Part shown: positions 22,684 through 34,165 of the stretch, one piece after another
How the letters are laid out: the number at the start of each line of letters is the position of its first letter
Position numbering within the stretch: position 1 is the first letter of the stretch
NCBI GenBank assembly: GCA_037367405.1
Contig: JAZKJV010000606.1
Coordinates: 62,001-126,000 of the forward strand
Source: Ottelia alismoides
Lineage: Eukaryota > Streptophyta > Magnoliopsida > Alismatales > Hydrocharitaceae
Length of the DNA: 64,000 nucleotides
Direction of reading: 5' to 3'
Notes under the pieces: model-generated
Databases searched by the model: none
Seen by the model: only the letters and a program-made list of their open reading frames with translations
Told to the model about the DNA's origin: nothing
Made by a program: the position numbers and the translations under genes

Positions 22684-23914
22684 CAAGGTTTGAAAAAACG
22701 AAAGGCGGAACGAGGCGCTCTCCTTGGAATCGAGGCGAGGCGTAGCCTCGAGGCGGTCGAGGCGTAAGCCTCAGTTTATATAGAAAAATATGTATAAAAC
22801 TACAATTATATATATATCTCTATGTAATTATATGTTCTCTGCCCAATATAAAATAATTTACACTACAAGATATGATGAAGAAATAAAGAAAAGAACCCCA
22901 AAATAGAAGATAGAATAACATCATATACATTTCTACACATTTTCATCCAATCAAAGAGGAATTCATTGACTATAGATATTGTGAAAGAATTAAACAATAC
23001 ATATATGTCTATGAAATATTGTTGTAATTAAAAGTATGACTAAATATACATCGAAGAAATTTATGTTATGTGTCTAACATATAATATATGATCGCACGAG
23101 AAACCATGAATCATATCCATTTCAAGCAAATCTTTGAAATATTGTTGTAATTAAAAGTTCGATTAAATATACGTCGAAGAAATTTATGTTGTGTCTAATA
23201 TATAATATAAGGCAACATGAGAAACCGTGAACCTTATCCATTTTGTTTTGCTTGATATATTGCAAATCTTGTTAAGTTACAAGTAATGTTTAATTTAATA
23301 TTTATGAATTCATTCATTAAGAGTGAAATAGTAAGAGTTTGCCAAAATAGTTGGATACATTAATTGTAAATATGAAGTTATGGGTAAGAAATAAACATCA
23401 TATTTAGGCATTCATCTTATATAATCATTATCCTAAATAAACAGATATTTATAAGCTTTTCAAACTACTAAAAAAACCATTATAATAATAAAAAATACTT
23501 CAAAAAAAGCAAAAACGCCTCATGAAATGCCTCGACCGCCTCGAGGCGTTCCGCCTCGAGGCTACGCCTCAACCACTCGAGGCGCACGCCTCACAGGACT
23601 GGTCTGAGGCGTAAGCCTCGAGGCTAAAAGGGACCGCCTCGCCTCGAGGCGTACGCCTCGACCGCCAAGGCCTTAAATGTCGGTTTCGGTCACCATTTCG
23701 GTATCGACCAAAACAGAATTTCGATGGAATTTCGGTGGAATTTCGATCGAAATTTCGGTCATTTCGGACATTTTTTATACTAGGACCCCCATATTTCGGT
23801 CATTTCGGTCGAATTTCGATTTCGACTAGATATCGATATTCGACAGAAATTCGACCGAATTTCGCTGAAATTTGAGGCCATGGTCCGCCTCGAGGCTAGC
23901 CTTTTCGAACCATG
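22684..23914. mobile_element. hAT-like element, 1.23 kb, perfect 8-bp TSD
   Basis: TSD CTCTCGAT at 22676-22683 and 23915-23922. Ends CAAGGTTTGAAAA and, in reverse complement, CATGGTTCGAAAA. Subterminal blocks are dense in GAGGCGT / ACGCCTC motifs at both ends (22700-22775; 23515-23665), around an AT-rich core without coding potential. A second repeat block rich in ATTTCGGT (about 23670-23880) is nested near the right end. A worn relative lies at 42253-42437. Confidence 0.85.
23670..23880. repeat. ATTTCGGT-rich repeat nested in the hAT-like element
   Basis: About 200 bp made of short permutations of ATTTCGGT and GAATTTCGAT, starting TTAAATGTCGG and ending GAAATTTGA. The ends are loosely inverted. 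It separates the right terminus (GGTCCGCCTCGAGGCTAGCC) from the rest of the host element, so it is younger. Confidence 0.5.
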
Positions 23915-24560
23915 CTCTCGATCAAGTCCCTTTTCGGGGTCTCAAAAAGCTTTTGGAAGTCGATCTTCAGAACCACACCCTTGATCATAGTGTGTTTCCA
24001 ATTCCAATTCGAATGGATTTCAGACAACTGTAAAGCAATAAATGTCTGATCTTCCTGTAATGAACGCCCACTAAAATGGAGGAAAACTCACATTTAGCTT
24101 GGGAGCCCATTTTCCTGCCAAAGTTTTGGAGATGCGTATGGGGATATTTTACATGTCATTCTCAATACCTTGACACTCAGTAATATTATGTACATATTAA
24201 ACTCCTTCCTGCAGTGGTAATGAAGAAGATTCATAAAGTTGTCACTACTGACCAATAGGTTTGGATGGACTCTTAGATAAAGACATCTGGACCTGGAGCC
24301 TTAAGGTGCTTCGAGTTTCAAATAATCGACTCTACTTCTCATGGGGTAAACGGTAGGGATTAGATCCTCCGGAGAATCAACACATATCACTTTTCTGGAA
24401 CTTGACATTTTTCATACAGACCTGTAATCATTTCCAGTTACATGACAACCTTAACAATCTATGAAATTACAAGGCGATCTTGTAATTTTACTAACTCTAA
24501 AAAGCTAAGTTCCATCTATTTCTCCGCTAAATTGAGATGTCATTTTACCCCTTTTTGAAC

Positions 24561-25757
24561 AGAACCTGTTAAAAAATTGTCATTTCTGCTTTTTACAGCC
24601 TACCAAATTTACATGATGATCAACCTACCATTCCATCTTCCGCATTGCTTGCATGTGCTAACTGCATGGAGGAGACAGAGGAGGGTCAGTTGCTCGCGGT
24701 GCATTGGTAGGCGGCATTCTGGGCGCAAAAATGCGGCTTCTGGTGTGTACAGGCTCCTCAAGTAGGGGGTGAACTTTCCTTGAAGATGCAAAGAGGATGA
24801 ACATGTTACATGAGAAGGAAGGATAACAAAAATATGATAAAAAAGATTCTTTTTTAATTATTTAATATGAGCTGTTATATTATTATTCTTGTATCTTATT
24901 TACTTGTTTAGATTGAGTCAACGCTGGTTGAATTACTAGAGTAAGCTGACAACCTGGTTGTATAAAACTGAGCAAAATTCCACGGCTCCTGATGTAATTA
25001 CAAAGATTACAGGAGTTATTGGTAATTAAAATTTCAGGGTATGCGTGTAAATCTCCCCTCATATTTACACAAAAAGAGAGAAGAAAAGATTATCCTACCA
25101 TTTTTAAGTCGCTTTTCTTTTGATATAAAAAGTAGGCAAATGTCGATCGTTTGGGGGTGTGTGCCTTGGGATTCCCATGTATTCTAGAAGCACTTCTGCC
25201 AGGTCATCGCACCGTATATTTATATTAGAATCAGATGGGCATCATATTATTCCGGGTATGGATCCTTTATTATTTTATTTCTTTTCTAATATTTATTGGG
25301 GGAAGAACAGCTTGGCCGGGCTGCTAAGGACCCCACCTCCCTTACTTGTGGAGACGTGCTCCGTGGGCCCAAAAGATCGCGGGATAAGGTATGGATCTTT
25401 CTTTTTTATTTAAGCAGCATCTGAGAATCTTATCCTGTGGAATTGGTATTCCTATATGGAAAGATTACACCTTTAAATAAACTCAACTTTATTCCCATTC
25501 ACGTCCTCGCTGCACTGCCCAACAATATATCGTCGATGGGCATCTGGGCAAGTGGGGAGTAACGTGGAAGACACGACTAAGCTTCCCAAGCAAAAGAATT
25601 GGTTGGTAGAGTCCATAGATACACCTCTTATCTTAAGTACATTGCTGATCTTGGAGTAAAAACCGGATGTGTATTCAGTCATTACAGAAGGATACGAAGA
25701 AGATACGATAGGACAATGATCAATCACCTACAATGACTACCATTGAACAAAACTCAC
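24561..25757. other. stretch without a firm gene
   Basis: One exon-like open segment follows an acceptor-like GCTTTTTACAG at 24598: LPNLHDDQPTIPSSALLACA then NCMEETEEGQLLAVHW, closed by TAG near 24708. It is unassigned and may be a gene relic. The remainder (24780-25757) is mostly AT-rich, with no tRNA, terminal repeats or conserved protein frame recognised. Confidence 0.3.
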
Positions 25758-25963
25758 TGTAACGTCCCGAGCTTAGGTCCCCGATCCGTTATCGAGGATA
25801 ACTGGCCCTGACAACTTGTTGGATTCGAGTCCAAATGGATCCGATGATAACCATTCAAAATATTTAAGCCCAAGTTGTCAAGTAGTAATCCCCACCACTT
25901 ATAAATCACACCCACACCGTGAGTTTTAGATGTGCCACTATGTTTAGGGGTATGGGTGTTACA
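25758..25963. mobile_element. solo-LTR-like or short inverted-end element, 206 bp
   Basis: Starts TGTAACGTCCCGAGC and ends GGGTGTTACA, with ACTCAC on both sides (25752-25757 and 25964-25969), a perfect 6-bp TSD. TG...CA ends with TGTAAC/GTTACA are common in plant gypsy LTRs, and the LTR of element H also begins TGTAACATCC. The short length leaves a solo LTR, a TRIM remnant or a MITE open. Confidence 0.55.
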
Positions 25964-25969
25964 ACTCAC

Positions 25970-26880
25970 TATCCTCTCTTTCTGTCTCTCCGTTTCCTCA
26001 CCTTTTTACTCTCTTCTCTCATCTCTTTCTCGAACAATGCTGACTTCTGTTGTGTTGTGGTGTTCTTCATGTGCTTATAAGGCTGTTGGTTGCCTATTCG
26101 ATTTTTACCTCCAACAACTTATACATGATTCATTGTGTGATCGAGGAGACAAGTGGACCGAACCAAAGTTGATAAGTTTATTTGTTGCTTTCTCTCTAGA
26201 GATTACTAAACTTTTTGTCCTATACATTCGAGTGAAACACGATGTCGATGCAAGGTGATAGGAAGGGATCCAATTAACTAATACACGCGGAAATGTTTGA
26301 GGTAACAACATGAACAAACACATAGACACAATTATATATAATGATTTGATAAGTTATCCATTCCACTGTTCGCACCAATCTCTCTTTTTACAGCTAGACT
26401 TGAAGAGATGGGCGATACGTCGTATCATGGAGCATGTTACATATAATCCATTAACTGAAAACAACGCTTAGAAAGCTAGATTGATGTGATCGGTTCATTT
26501 TTTCCCTTTATTTGTCAACATCATTATATCTTTTTGTCAGGAAACTAAGAATCGAGTCCTACTTACGTTCGAAAGACGAGTATCTATGTTTGAACTTGCC
26601 CCATTGTTGAGGATCTAAGACGCAATTTACTCGATATAATTGTATGTGCATATGTGCATTTACTATATGTTGATGGTTCTATATGAATGGCCTATGATGA
26701 ATGGGATTTTGGCTATCTTTTGGGTCATTTTCAACGTATTTATGTCTGTATGTATACGTAAGACGTGTCTTGCGATTACCATTTTAAAAAAATTGTTTAA
26801 AGCTTCACGTGTGTAATTACCCGCCATCCCTCCGCCTTCCCGGATCTATCGTACGCGGATCCCCCACGCTACCGCTCAAC
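25970..26880. other. upstream region of SDP6
   Basis: A pyrimidine-rich block (25975-26035) follows the short element; the rest is mixed AT-rich sequence without recognised coding. GC content climbs sharply from about 26820, which marks the proximal promoter. Confidence 0.4.
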
Positions 26881-26889
26881 CTATAAAAG
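26881..26889 (+). promoter_or_regulatory. TATA box of SDP6
   Basis: CTATAAAAG at 26881-26889, 108 bp upstream of the main ATG, in an otherwise GC-rich context. Transcription would be expected to start about 30 bp downstream. Confidence 0.7.
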
Positions 26890-26947
26890 CCCCCTTCTCC
26901 CTCCCCGCCTTCCCCTCCGACCCCACGACCTCCGTTCTGCTCCGGCG

Positions 26948-26980
26948 ATGGCGATTAAGGTTCCGATCAGATCGCCCTGA
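26948..26980 (+). promoter_or_regulatory. 10-codon upstream ORF in the SDP6 leader
   Basis: ATG at 26948 opens [10 protein letters not shown] and stops with TGA 16 bp before the main ATG at 26997. Short upstream ORFs can lower or condition translation of the main frame. Whether this one is in the mRNA depends on the start site. Confidence 0.5.
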
Positions 26981-26996
26981 GCCACCGGAACAGACC

Positions 26997-27366
26997 ATGA
27001 CGGCCTCACGACTGCGGCACCTCCGCCCCCTCCTCGCCGCCTCCGCCGCGTGTGCCGCGGCCGCGGCGGCGGCCCTACGCCATGACTCTCCCGCTGTCGC
27101 GGATGATTCCGGCGTCGGTGCCCTCGAGCGCTCTCGGAGGAAGATCGCCGATCCGATGGCCGTGGTGCCGCGTAGGGAGGTCCAGGAGGCAGCACTGATG
27201 GGGTCGAGCACCGCGAACCCACTCGATGTGATCGTAATAGGAGGTGGTGCGACGGGATGCGGGGTGGCGCTCGACGCAGCATCGAGAGGGCTCAGAGTTG
27301 GACTGGTGGAGAGAGAGGACTTCTCGTCCGGAACGTCGTCGAGGTCGACGAAGCTCGTGCACGGAG
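26997..27366 (+). CDS. SDP6: SDP6, exon 1: mitochondrial FAD-dependent glycerol-3-phosphate dehydrogenase
   Basis: Exon 1 encodes 123 residues plus one base. An Ala/Arg-rich N-terminus ([20 protein letters not shown]) fits a mitochondrial targeting and membrane-insertion segment. [20 protein letters not shown] is the Rossmann FAD-binding GxGxxG motif, followed by [20 protein letters not shown] and TKLVHGG, which are highly conserved in the family. The enzyme oxidises sn-glycerol 3-phosphate to dihydroxyacetone phosphate at the inner mitochondrial membrane and passes electrons to ubiquinone. In Arabidopsis SDP6 is needed to use glycerol from storage oil after germination. The exon ends G/GTGAGC, phase 1. 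The start was chosen because it gives a plausible presequence and follows the TATA box. Confidence 0.92.
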
Positions 27367-27469
27367 GTGAGCTGGAATGTGGTGTTTTGGACTGTTCCGG
27401 GTTTGTGGATTTGGTGATTTTGGCGTTATCTTTCGCGGGAAAATCAGGCTTTTTGGGTTAATTACTGGT

Positions 27470-29150
27470 CATCTGGTTAGGTTTCTCAGATCTGTTGGTA
27501 GGACTGCGTAAATATATGAGCTGTCTACAGTGTTGTGAGTTGTGACTGTTTCGGCACTTGAATTTTAGTCAAAAGAGAGAACTGTACAGACGTTTGAGAA
27601 AGAAATAAAAGCTGTGGTAATAGGAAGAGGAACCTTATGGTTGGGTTGGAATGCGGCTCTCCTGTCTTAACGGACTTGTTCGTTTGGATGTTTTCGCCTC
27701 AGTTGTTCTATAGTTGAGCTGAAGATAATCCCGCATCTATAAGGCATACGGTAACGAGATGTGTGACGACAAATTGTTTCGTATAAAAAAGTGGAATGCC
27801 AAGACACGTCCTAATGAACAGGCAACGATTCGAAGATATCCCAGGATTTCTTTTGGTCTGAAAATTGCATCATGCTTTCCAAGAAGTGCCATCTGCAGGA
27901 GAGATAAAAGGATCTGAATGAACCCTTTTTCCGTATTTTGTGTAGTCGAACTTTGGAGGCAACTGGCAATATGAGACACTTTTGGGGCCGTTCTCTGTTA
28001 TTCCCTCCCTTCAGTACTGCATGGATGGCAATTGTTCTAAATATTGGAACTTCATATGGGTGTATGGAGAGAGAGAGGGTGTTTTAGCTTTTTTGGATAT
28101 TTGACTTAGTTGATCAGAAAGTCCCCAAAAATGGGTTTCAAGAATTTATCCATATTATTTCACTTGGCTTCGATGATAGGGACTTGAGGTTGATCACCAA
28201 GGGAAAGTTCAGTGTTGCTCCTTGGTTATTTCTAACATGATCTTGTGGCTAATGTAAATGATATCTAAAGATTAAAGTATGTTCCTCTGCCAGGTACAAA
28301 AGTCAACAAAAGTTGGAGCTTTTGTTCATGATCAACTCTGATGTCCTTGTTAATAATGGTGAAGGTGAAACCGATCTTTTCCCTCACCAGCAAACCTAGA
28401 TTTAGGGGTTTGGGCAACCCTTTTCATTGTTGTAAAAGACTATAACGGGGCACTACAATGTGAGGGATATATAGCCTTATATAGTGGCTAATATAATCTT
28501 GAAGAAAACAAAGTATATCTAAATATAACTATGACCAACATCCCTTGAAGTAAGAGAAAGTGTAAAGACAAGGAAAACCTTCAAGTCATGAACGAAAAAT
28601 AATACTTGAGGTGAGAGGTGATTGAATGAGTTCTTACATCACCTCTCATTTTTCTTTCAAAGTACTCCTTGAAAACAAATTCCTTCTCTATCAGATACAC
28701 ATGTGCCATATCTCCCATATCTCTTCTTCCCAACCTCTTCTCAAAGTTTAACGTCTCTTGGTCCACCTATTGCATATTTTTTCCATCACCTTCTAATGAA
28801 CTCATTTCACTCTTCTTCCTCACCATCTAGTCATCTCTAACCCGTAAGTCATCGATTTTTTTCTTCTCATTGTAGAGGGTGCTATACCGGATTTGCCTCT
28901 TCACACTCATTAATTCCACAAAAGAGAAGGAAGTGTTATCTTCCACACTAAACATCAGTTGCATAGGGTAGTGTAGAGTGCTTTCTTGCCTGAGAGGCAG
29001 ATGATGGGTAGTGGTAATGGCCTCGGAGATTGTGGTAGGTTGGCGGAGGCAGAAGACTCTAGGAGTTAGGTGGAATGTTGACTTTCCAAGGCTTATGATT
29101 GTGTTGATTAGCATTTCCTTTGGGCTTTGTTGCATCGGAGAGGCTTTCCT
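27470..29150. other. intron 1 sequence and possible upstream L1 remnant
   Basis: No gene. Near 28100-28230 and 28990-29160 short plus-strand frames may belong to the L1 whose RT is clear from 29160, but I see no diagnostic motif. The rest is AT-rich intron sequence. Confidence 0.4.
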
Positions 29151-30527
29151 GACACTTGAATTTTTTGGATGAAGAGGTGTATTACATTATCTTCTTGCAC
29201 TGTTTTGGTCAATGGTTAGACTAAATGTGGTTTTTTCTTGCCTCAATGAGAGGACCACTAGGGATGCCCTTTGGCCCCATTATTGTTTGACCCAGTGGGA
29301 GATGCTTTATCGGTCATGATCAAAGATGAGCATGAGTCTACTCTTGAAGGGCCCATGCCCAAGCACATTTAAAATTTCGCAGCCCAAGCCCTAGGTCGAC
29401 CAATTTTCATGGGCTGGGCTTAGGCCGACCCGACCTATAAGGTTCTCTCAATTGAAGCATCAGGCTGCATGCTAAGAGCAATCTAAGGTCATTCAATGGA
29501 TGTATGCCTATTTCCAGCATCAATTAGATCCAATTTGCATCGTACCAAGTTTCAACATTTGATTTCATCAGTTCACATCTTAAACACATATATGAAATTA
29601 TTGTAGAGAGTCTCATGAGAGAGTAATGATTGATCCTTAGTAACAATGAAGAATGGAATCAATCCCTGATCCGTGATTGATCAGAGGTGTATAGTAAGGT
29701 GTGTGCATGGACGATCCTGTGCGAAGTAGAGTTAGGATCGGAACTTAGATTTGTTCCCAGATTTGAGGTGATATGTTTGTGAGGAGAAAATGGAGATATG
29801 TGTAGTGAGTATATGTGTGATGGTGACTGATTTGTGTAGGATGTGAAGTGGATCAGCAGATCAATAACAATAGATGTATATAGAAAAAAAATAGAATAAG
29901 AGGATGAGAAGGAGTTTTACCTACAAAGACAGAAGGAGAGGAAAGAGGGAATTGGATCGTTAAAGGGAAATGGTGGTGAAGCACCGGTGGTTGCCTCGAC
30001 ATGCTGGCGGATACGTGGAGGCTTATCACATGAAGCTGAGGCTACTCATTTCTGGATCTTTGCTGGAACAGATCTTGAATTTTCCTGGGATTGAAGCCTC
30101 GCCTTGCTAACTGACACTTAACGCATGTAACTCATGGAAGCTCTCCAGATAACTGTGCTATGGTGCATATACTAAAACCTTATAATACACATATAAACAT
30201 CTAAGTGATGACGAATAGGTGGAGATCGAGAATATTTACCGCCTTACCTATGGATTCATCTCGAGGTGGAGGAGTTGAGTTGCGTCGGGCGGGTGGAGGG
30301 GCTTGGAGCCTTGAAGGAGCAGGGGTGTTAGCTCGACATAGGGGTGAGGGAGAGGCGGAGCCATGCATGGGTCACGAGGGGCTGGCGTGATGGAGGGGCC
30401 GCGAGGGGGTGGTGCAATGCCGACGGTGGGTCGAGGTTAAGGCGATGATGAGGCGGGGAAATAGGGAAGAAGGGGTGACGAGTGTGTGCATGTGTTTTGT
30501 CGAGGAGTGCGATTTCTAATTCACATG

Positions 30528-30747
30528 TGTTAGAGATTACCGTATATTATTGTTTCTTTATTTACCTCTATTTCCTTATGCACTGTTTCCCTATGTATCA
30601 CTGTTTCCTTATGTACTGTTTCCCTATGTAACCCCACAGGGGTATTTGTGTAAGTTCTCCTCTGAGCACCCTGGGGTTTAGTCCTATATAAGGACCCCTA
30701 GACCTCACAGAATAAACACACAATATTCTTCTCTTCTTTTCTCCACA
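30528..30747 (+). repeat. 5' LTR of copia F
   Basis: 220 bp, TGTTAGAGATTACC...TTTCTCCACA. Contains CTATGTA/CTTATGTA tandem-like CTGTTTCC repeats and a TATA-like CCTATATAAGGACCC. Confidence 0.92.
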
Positions 30748-30839
30748 TGGTATCAGAGCAGCGATCCTAGACCGGTGTTCTGACCTAATTTTCCCTCCTA
30801 CCACCGCCCGCCCCTTCTTCTTCTCTCCCATCCACGACG

Positions 30840-31215
30840 CCATGCGTTAGGCGTGCGCACCTCGGGCTCCTGCGCCTTGGGCTCTAAGCCCTAGGCACCT
30901 CGCGCCCCCTGCGCCCCTAGCGCATCTTGCGCCCCTGCACTCTTGTGCCCCGCGCCCCTGCGCTCCTGCGCACCCGCGCCCCTGCGCCCCGCGCCCCTGC
31001 GCACCTACGCCCCGCGCACCTAGCGCCCCTGCGCCCCTGCGCACCTGCGCCCTGCGCACCTGCGAGCACCGTGCCCCTGCGTGCCCCACGCACCTAGCGC
31101 ACCTGTGCGCCTCGCGCACCTCGCGCACCTGCGCGCACAGCGCCCCCGCGCGCTCCTTGCCTCGGCGCGTCCCTGCACCGCGCCCCTGCGCGCCCCTGCA
31201 TCGAGCTTCTGCGTG
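30840..31215. repeat. GC-rich imperfect repeat array in the copia F leader
   Basis: About 375 bp built from short permutations of CTGCGCCCC and GCGCACCTGCGC units between PBS and gag. It produces long non-coding frames on the minus strand. An expandable simple-sequence origin is likely. Confidence 0.75.
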
Positions 31216-33540
31216 CACTTCGCCGCTGCAGCCCTAGGCCCCTGTTCGACTCTGGTTTAGGGCGTTCACCCTCCACAACTCTCTACTAATGTGCAACTAA
31301 GGAGGCTCTACATATCAACATCAGCTTCATCTAGGTCACTTTTTCTTGACCTAGAGACGCTATCATGACGTTCACCGAGACCAAGCCTATGTATCCGCCT
31401 TCTTCTCTAATGGTACAAGGCACATCTATCAAGTTGAAAGGCTCGGAAAACATATGTTCTATGGTCTCAATCCTTCAAGATATTTATTGGTGGCCAACGA
31501 AAGGGTGCCATCCTCACGAAGACTCCTCCTGCTATCACTGATGCAGAATATGAAGCCTGGTTTGTTGACAATTGCCAGGTAATTACTTGGATGACTAATA
31601 GTGTAGATCCAAATATTGCTGCAAATCGCTTATATAAAGATACTGCAAAAGCCATGTGGGAAAATCTTGAGCACACATATTCTTAGAAAACAATCAAGTC
31701 TCGTCTCTCTGATATATACACAAGAATCTGGTCTACTAATCAAGAAGAGACCAGTCTAACTGAATACTACCGGACACTTACAAGCTTGTTTGAGGAACTT
31801 CTAATCTTTCAACCTGCATGCTGTGATAAACAAATAGGCGAACATGCTGAGTGACAGGTCTACTGGTTTCTCTCGGGACTTCACCCAAAGTACAAAATTG
31901 CAAAAGATCAATTTCTTATGCCAGATAAATTGCCTACGATCGAAACCATATTCGGTCGACTACAGGAACTGAAAGCTCCGGTTCAAAATTCTCTGGTTCA
32001 TTCTTCCACAGAGACAACAACCCACTATTCATCTGGGCAAAGAGGACGACAGTCTTATCCTAGAGGCCGAGGTCGTGGCCGCAGACCTGACCTTGGACGA
32101 GGTCATGATCGTGATTCCTCTACTGGTCGTTATCCTGCATGCATACACTGTGGTCGCATGAATCATCCGTATGAACGTTGCTGGGCAACATTTGGCAGGC
32201 AACCTAGTGCTCATAACACTTATGACGATGAATCACATGATACGAACAATGATACAACTACTCAGAGTACAGATGGACAACATACTCCATTCACTGCTTC
32301 TGAATATACTCGGGTGCGACAATTTCTAAATGATTCAGCTCCCTCAATAAAAGACACGACCGCATCAGCTGCTACTGCTAGCCTTGCCACTACATCAGGT
32401 ACAGTAGCGAACTCAGTTTCTGTTATCAAACATGCATGGATTATTGATTCTGGAGCTTCCCCTCATCTAACGGGAGATGTAAGTCTACTCACCTCATCTC
32501 AACCCTCTACCTCTATAAATAGCGTTCGTGTTGCCAATGGGGATCATTCTTCCGTTACTGCTGTTGGAACTATTGAATTCTCCAACAAACTTCGACTAAC
32601 AGATGTGCATTGTGCTCCTGCTTTCCCTCTCAGTCTTTTATCTGTTCTGAAGCTATGTCGTGAGCTACATTGTCGTGTTATTTTTGATGAATTCTGCTGC
32701 TATTTTCAGGACATCCGGATGAGGCAGATTTTTGGTGGGGGACATGAGAGGAATGACCTATATTACCTCAACAGGCCTACCACTTCCAACTTTGCCGGCG
32801 CTACCTCCATCACTGAAGATCCCCTTCTATGACATCTTCGTCTGGGACATCCTTCTGCTAAAGCTCTCTCTATGCTGTTCCCTGAACTATTTACGCTAAA
32901 ATCTTTTGAGTGTGAAGCATGTCATTTCGGAAAACATCATAGAGTTTCCTTTCCTGCTAGAACTGAGCCTCGTCGCACTACTCCTTTCTTCCTAATTCAT
33001 TGTGATATTTGGGGACCCTGTCCGATCAAAACCATTAGTGGTCATAAGTACTTTGCTGTTTTTGTGGATGACTACAGTCGCTTATCTTGGGTATTCTTGT
33101 TAAAAGAACGTTCAGAAATTGATATCGTTGTCAACTATCAAGAACTTCTTTCATTATGTCAAAATTTTCTTCTCTACTACTATTAAAATCTTTCGTTCTG
33201 ATAATGCTCTGGAATTTACTCAGAATGACTTGATAACCTTTTTTGCCTCCCAGGGAACCATACATCAAACATCTTGCCCATATATATCCCAACAAAATGG
33301 GGTTGCTGAAAGAAAACTGAGGCACCTTCTTGATATTGCTCGATCCTTACTCACCCATATGAATGTTCCCAAGATATATTGGGGCAATGCTATCCTTACT
33401 GCTGTTCATCTTATAAAGAAGATCCCCTCTGCTTCTCTACATGACTCCACTCCCTTCAACTTACTATATCCCAAGGAGAAACCTTTCCCTCTGCCCTTAC
33501 GGATTTTTGGATGCACAACCTTTGTCCATAATTTCCATAC

Positions 33541-33770
33541 TATTTTTGGAGGTAATGTACACTTCACCCAATATCTCATTTCACCTCTAACGTGTGACTG
33601 GACGATGTTGTAATTCGCGCTTTCTTGTATGGGTGGGATCTTATGGATCCGGTTTCTCTTCTTTCTGTTTCTCCACTTGTAATTATCTTTTGCTTTCTCT
33701 TCTTTAATTAATAAAGTTTTTGGGGCGAGCACCACGCCGTGTCTCCCCCGAATCGTTAGACTTCAAAAAA
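33541..33770 (+). mobile_element. 5'-truncated L1 stub with poly(A) and 13-bp TSD
   Basis: ATAATTTCCATAC occurs at 33528-33540 and again right after the A tail, near 33771-33783. The insert ends ...TTAATTAATAAAGTTTTTGG, about 50 bp of 3' UTR, and an A run, as plant L1 copies do. Its first part contains 39 bp (33550-33588) identical to 34127-34165 of the same copia element. The copia integrase frame continues across the insert. Confidence 0.82.
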
Positions 33771-34126
33771 AAAATAATTTCCATACCACAGACAAATTAT
33801 CTGCTCGTGCTATCAAATGTGTTTTTCTAGGGTATCCTCAATCTCAAAAAGGATACATATGTTACGATCCTACAGGACATCGTTATTACGTTTCTCTTGA
33901 TATCACCTTCTTTGAACAAAACAACTTCTTTACTCAGACAGTGTCCGATATTCCCCTAAAATTCCCCCCTCCACCTATTGTGTATAAAAGAAGAACTGTG
34001 TCTAATCCTGTTCAGGTTCCTTTACCTATTCCACTGTTGCAGGACACTACGCTATCATCGAGTGCTCCCACCAATGCTACCCCGGATAGTCCTCAGGAGA
34101 TACCGATCGCACTACGAAGAACAAAG

Positions 34127-34165
34127 AGGTAATGTACACTTCACCCAATATCTCATTTCACCTCT
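34127..34165 (+). repeat. 39-bp sequence duplicated at 33550-33588
   Basis: AGGTAATGTACACTTCACCC followed by 19 more identical bases. This copy is in its native place in the copia linker (the conserved TLHPISHF stretch); the other is at the 5' end of the L1 stub. Confidence 0.85.

Larger units (their letters stand above)
22508..24560 (-). mobile_element. L1-type LINE remnant, minus strand, split by a hAT-like element
   Basis: GVVLKIDFQKLFE (complement of about 23985-23945) resembles the RT segment that contains the first catalytic Asp of plant L1. Sequence on both sides of the hAT-like insert joins through one copy of CTCTCGAT. No other RT motif survives clearly, so the extents are approximate. 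Confidence 0.4.

Noticed and set aside
26881..27282. 133-codon and 111-codon minus-strand frames over SDP6 exon 1
   Set aside because: They are shadows of the GC-rich exon and its leader; Arg/Gly-rich, no family resemblance, and the plus-strand frame is clearly SDP6.
30847..31276. Ala/Arg/Gly-rich minus-strand frame
   Set aside because: Translation of the GC-rich repeat array in the copia F leader, not a gene.
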